From Achromobacter xylosoxidans (lineage in GTDB: Bacteria > Pseudomonadota > Gammaproteobacteria > Burkholderiales > Burkholderiaceae_B), in contig NZ_CP061008.1 of assembly GCF_014490035.1 (NCBI RefSeq), forward strand, positions 3,720,001 through 3,784,000: a DNA stretch of 64,000 nucleotides, read 5' to 3'. Each line of letters starts with the position of its first letter. The stretch's first letter is position 1. Made by a program: the position numbers and the translations under genes. The notes beneath the pieces are model-generated. The model ran no database searches. It was not told the origin of the DNA and worked only from the letters and a program-made list of their open reading frames with translations. This document shows, piece by piece, positions 63,497 to 64,000 of the stretch.

Positions 63497-64000
63497 TCAT
63501 CGCGCCGCGGCCGGCGCCAGCCAGGCGTCCATGCCGGCGGGATCGACGGCGCCGCGCATGCCGATCAGCACCAGCGCCGGTTCGTCCAGATCCGCCGGCG
63601 GCCTGGCTTGCGTGTCGTAGCGCACGCGCCGGCCCGCCAGTTGCACCAGCACCAGGCCGTGCCGGTCGGTGCGCACCCAGCCCTTGGCGCGCAGCAGCTG
63701 CCTGGGTGCGTCGCGCAGCCGGCTGGCGAGCCGGTCGGCGTCGAGCAGCGCGGGCGCGCGCCACAGCCAGCTCTGGAACGGATGATCGGGGTCATCGGGG
63801 GTTGCGGCGTGGACGTGTCCCGCATGGCCGCAAGCGCCGCTGGCGCATTCATGCGCAAGGCTGCAAGCCCCGTCCTCGCCCAGCAGATGGCGCAGGTCCA
63901 CGCGCCCTTCGCGCGTCTCGACCATCGCAGCCCCGCGCGTCGCCGCGTGCAGCCATAGGCGCAGCGACGGCAGCTCCTCGGCAGGCGCCAGATCGGTCTT
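63497..64000 (-). CDS. CobW family GTP-binding protein, 3' part (5' end outside the window)
   Basis: The frame is open from the window edge at 64000. Its first visible codons read KTDLAPAEELPSLRLWL, the NKxD guanine-binding motif and what follows it in CobW/COG0523 GTPases. The rest includes a Cys/His-rich linker (CSLAHECASGACGHAGHVHA) and the CobW C-terminal domain (WLWRAPALLDADRLASRL, RAKGWVRT). These are metallochaperones for zinc or cobalt. About 167 residues are seen, and the Walker A part is missing because of the edge. Confidence 0.85.
   Translation of the reverse strand, partial: KTDLAPAEELPSLRLWLHAATRGAAMVETREGRVDLRHLLGEDGACSLAHECASGACGHAGHVHAATPDDPDHPFQSWLWRAPALLDADRLASRLRDAPRQLLRAKGWVRTDRHGLVLVQLAGRRVRYDTQARPPADLDEPALVLIGMRGAVDPAGMDAWLAPAAAR

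Overview
The window is dense, high-GC DNA, about one gene per kilobase with most intergenic gaps under 150 bp. Its gene families point to a betaproteobacterium of the order Burkholderiales, most likely Alcaligenaceae (Achromobacter or Bordetella type). The clues are four tripartite-tricarboxylate (Bug) solute-binding proteins beside catabolic genes, CaiB-type CoA transferase/HMG-CoA-lyase operons, an MXKDX-repeat protein, and a C/G-hairpin intergenic repeat of the kind common in this group. The genus is inferred from family content, not from any search. No rRNA, tRNA, CRISPR array or intact mobile element was seen.

Layout. 1-1.5 kb: a membrane protein cut by the window edge and an amidase. 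1.6-9 kb: an MdtABC/MuxABC-type efflux operon with two RND pumps and no outer-membrane gene. 9-14 kb: an operon of HMG-CoA-lyase-like enzyme, CoA transferase and two Bug proteins, divergent from an IclR regulator. 14.2-16.4 kb: an unusual pair, a small single-span membrane protein (EACC1-like) followed directly by a predicted zinc metallopeptidase. 16.4-24 kb: a TetR regulator divergent from an aromatic-acid catabolic operon (hydrolase, VOC protein, aryl-acid ligase, thioesterase, FAD hydroxylase of salicylyl-CoA type, Bug protein). 24-27.4 kb: LysR, M20 hydrolase and Bug protein. 27.4-31.2 kb: SYLF protein, large KatE catalase and a ferritin-like protein. 31.4-33.4 kb: PepSY and DUF3325-type membrane proteins behind a Fur-like box. 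33.4-36.5 kb: class III ribonucleotide reductase whose glycyl-radical domain lies on a separate 60-residue gene, followed by its activase. 36.6-41 kb: nitronate monooxygenase, then TetR and a rifampin-phosphotransferase-like enzyme.

41-46.5 kb: a two-component system divergent from a periplasmic methionine-repair operon (cytochrome b, YedY-type molybdoenzyme, Met-rich repeat protein, exported MsrB and MsrA). This matches in composition the hypochlorite-defence module described in Azospira. 46.5-50 kb: LysR and SDR genes with overlapping 3' ends, a conserved hypothetical and Dps. 50-56.2 kb: an MFS transporter, CstA with its small partner, and a cache-domain two-component system. 56.3-64 kb: folE, then a taurine locus (TauABC, a MocR/TauR regulator, and a TauXY-like dehydrogenase), and the 3' part of a CobW-type GTPase gene.

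The strongest candidates for unreported biology are the EACC1-like/metallopeptidase pair and the split class III reductase. Several operator sites can be read directly: a 16-bp inverted repeat before the second TetR gene, paired TTGAC-N6-GTCA sites over the aromatic operon promoter, a three-copy IclR site, FNR plus NrdR boxes before nrdD, and TauR-like direct repeats.
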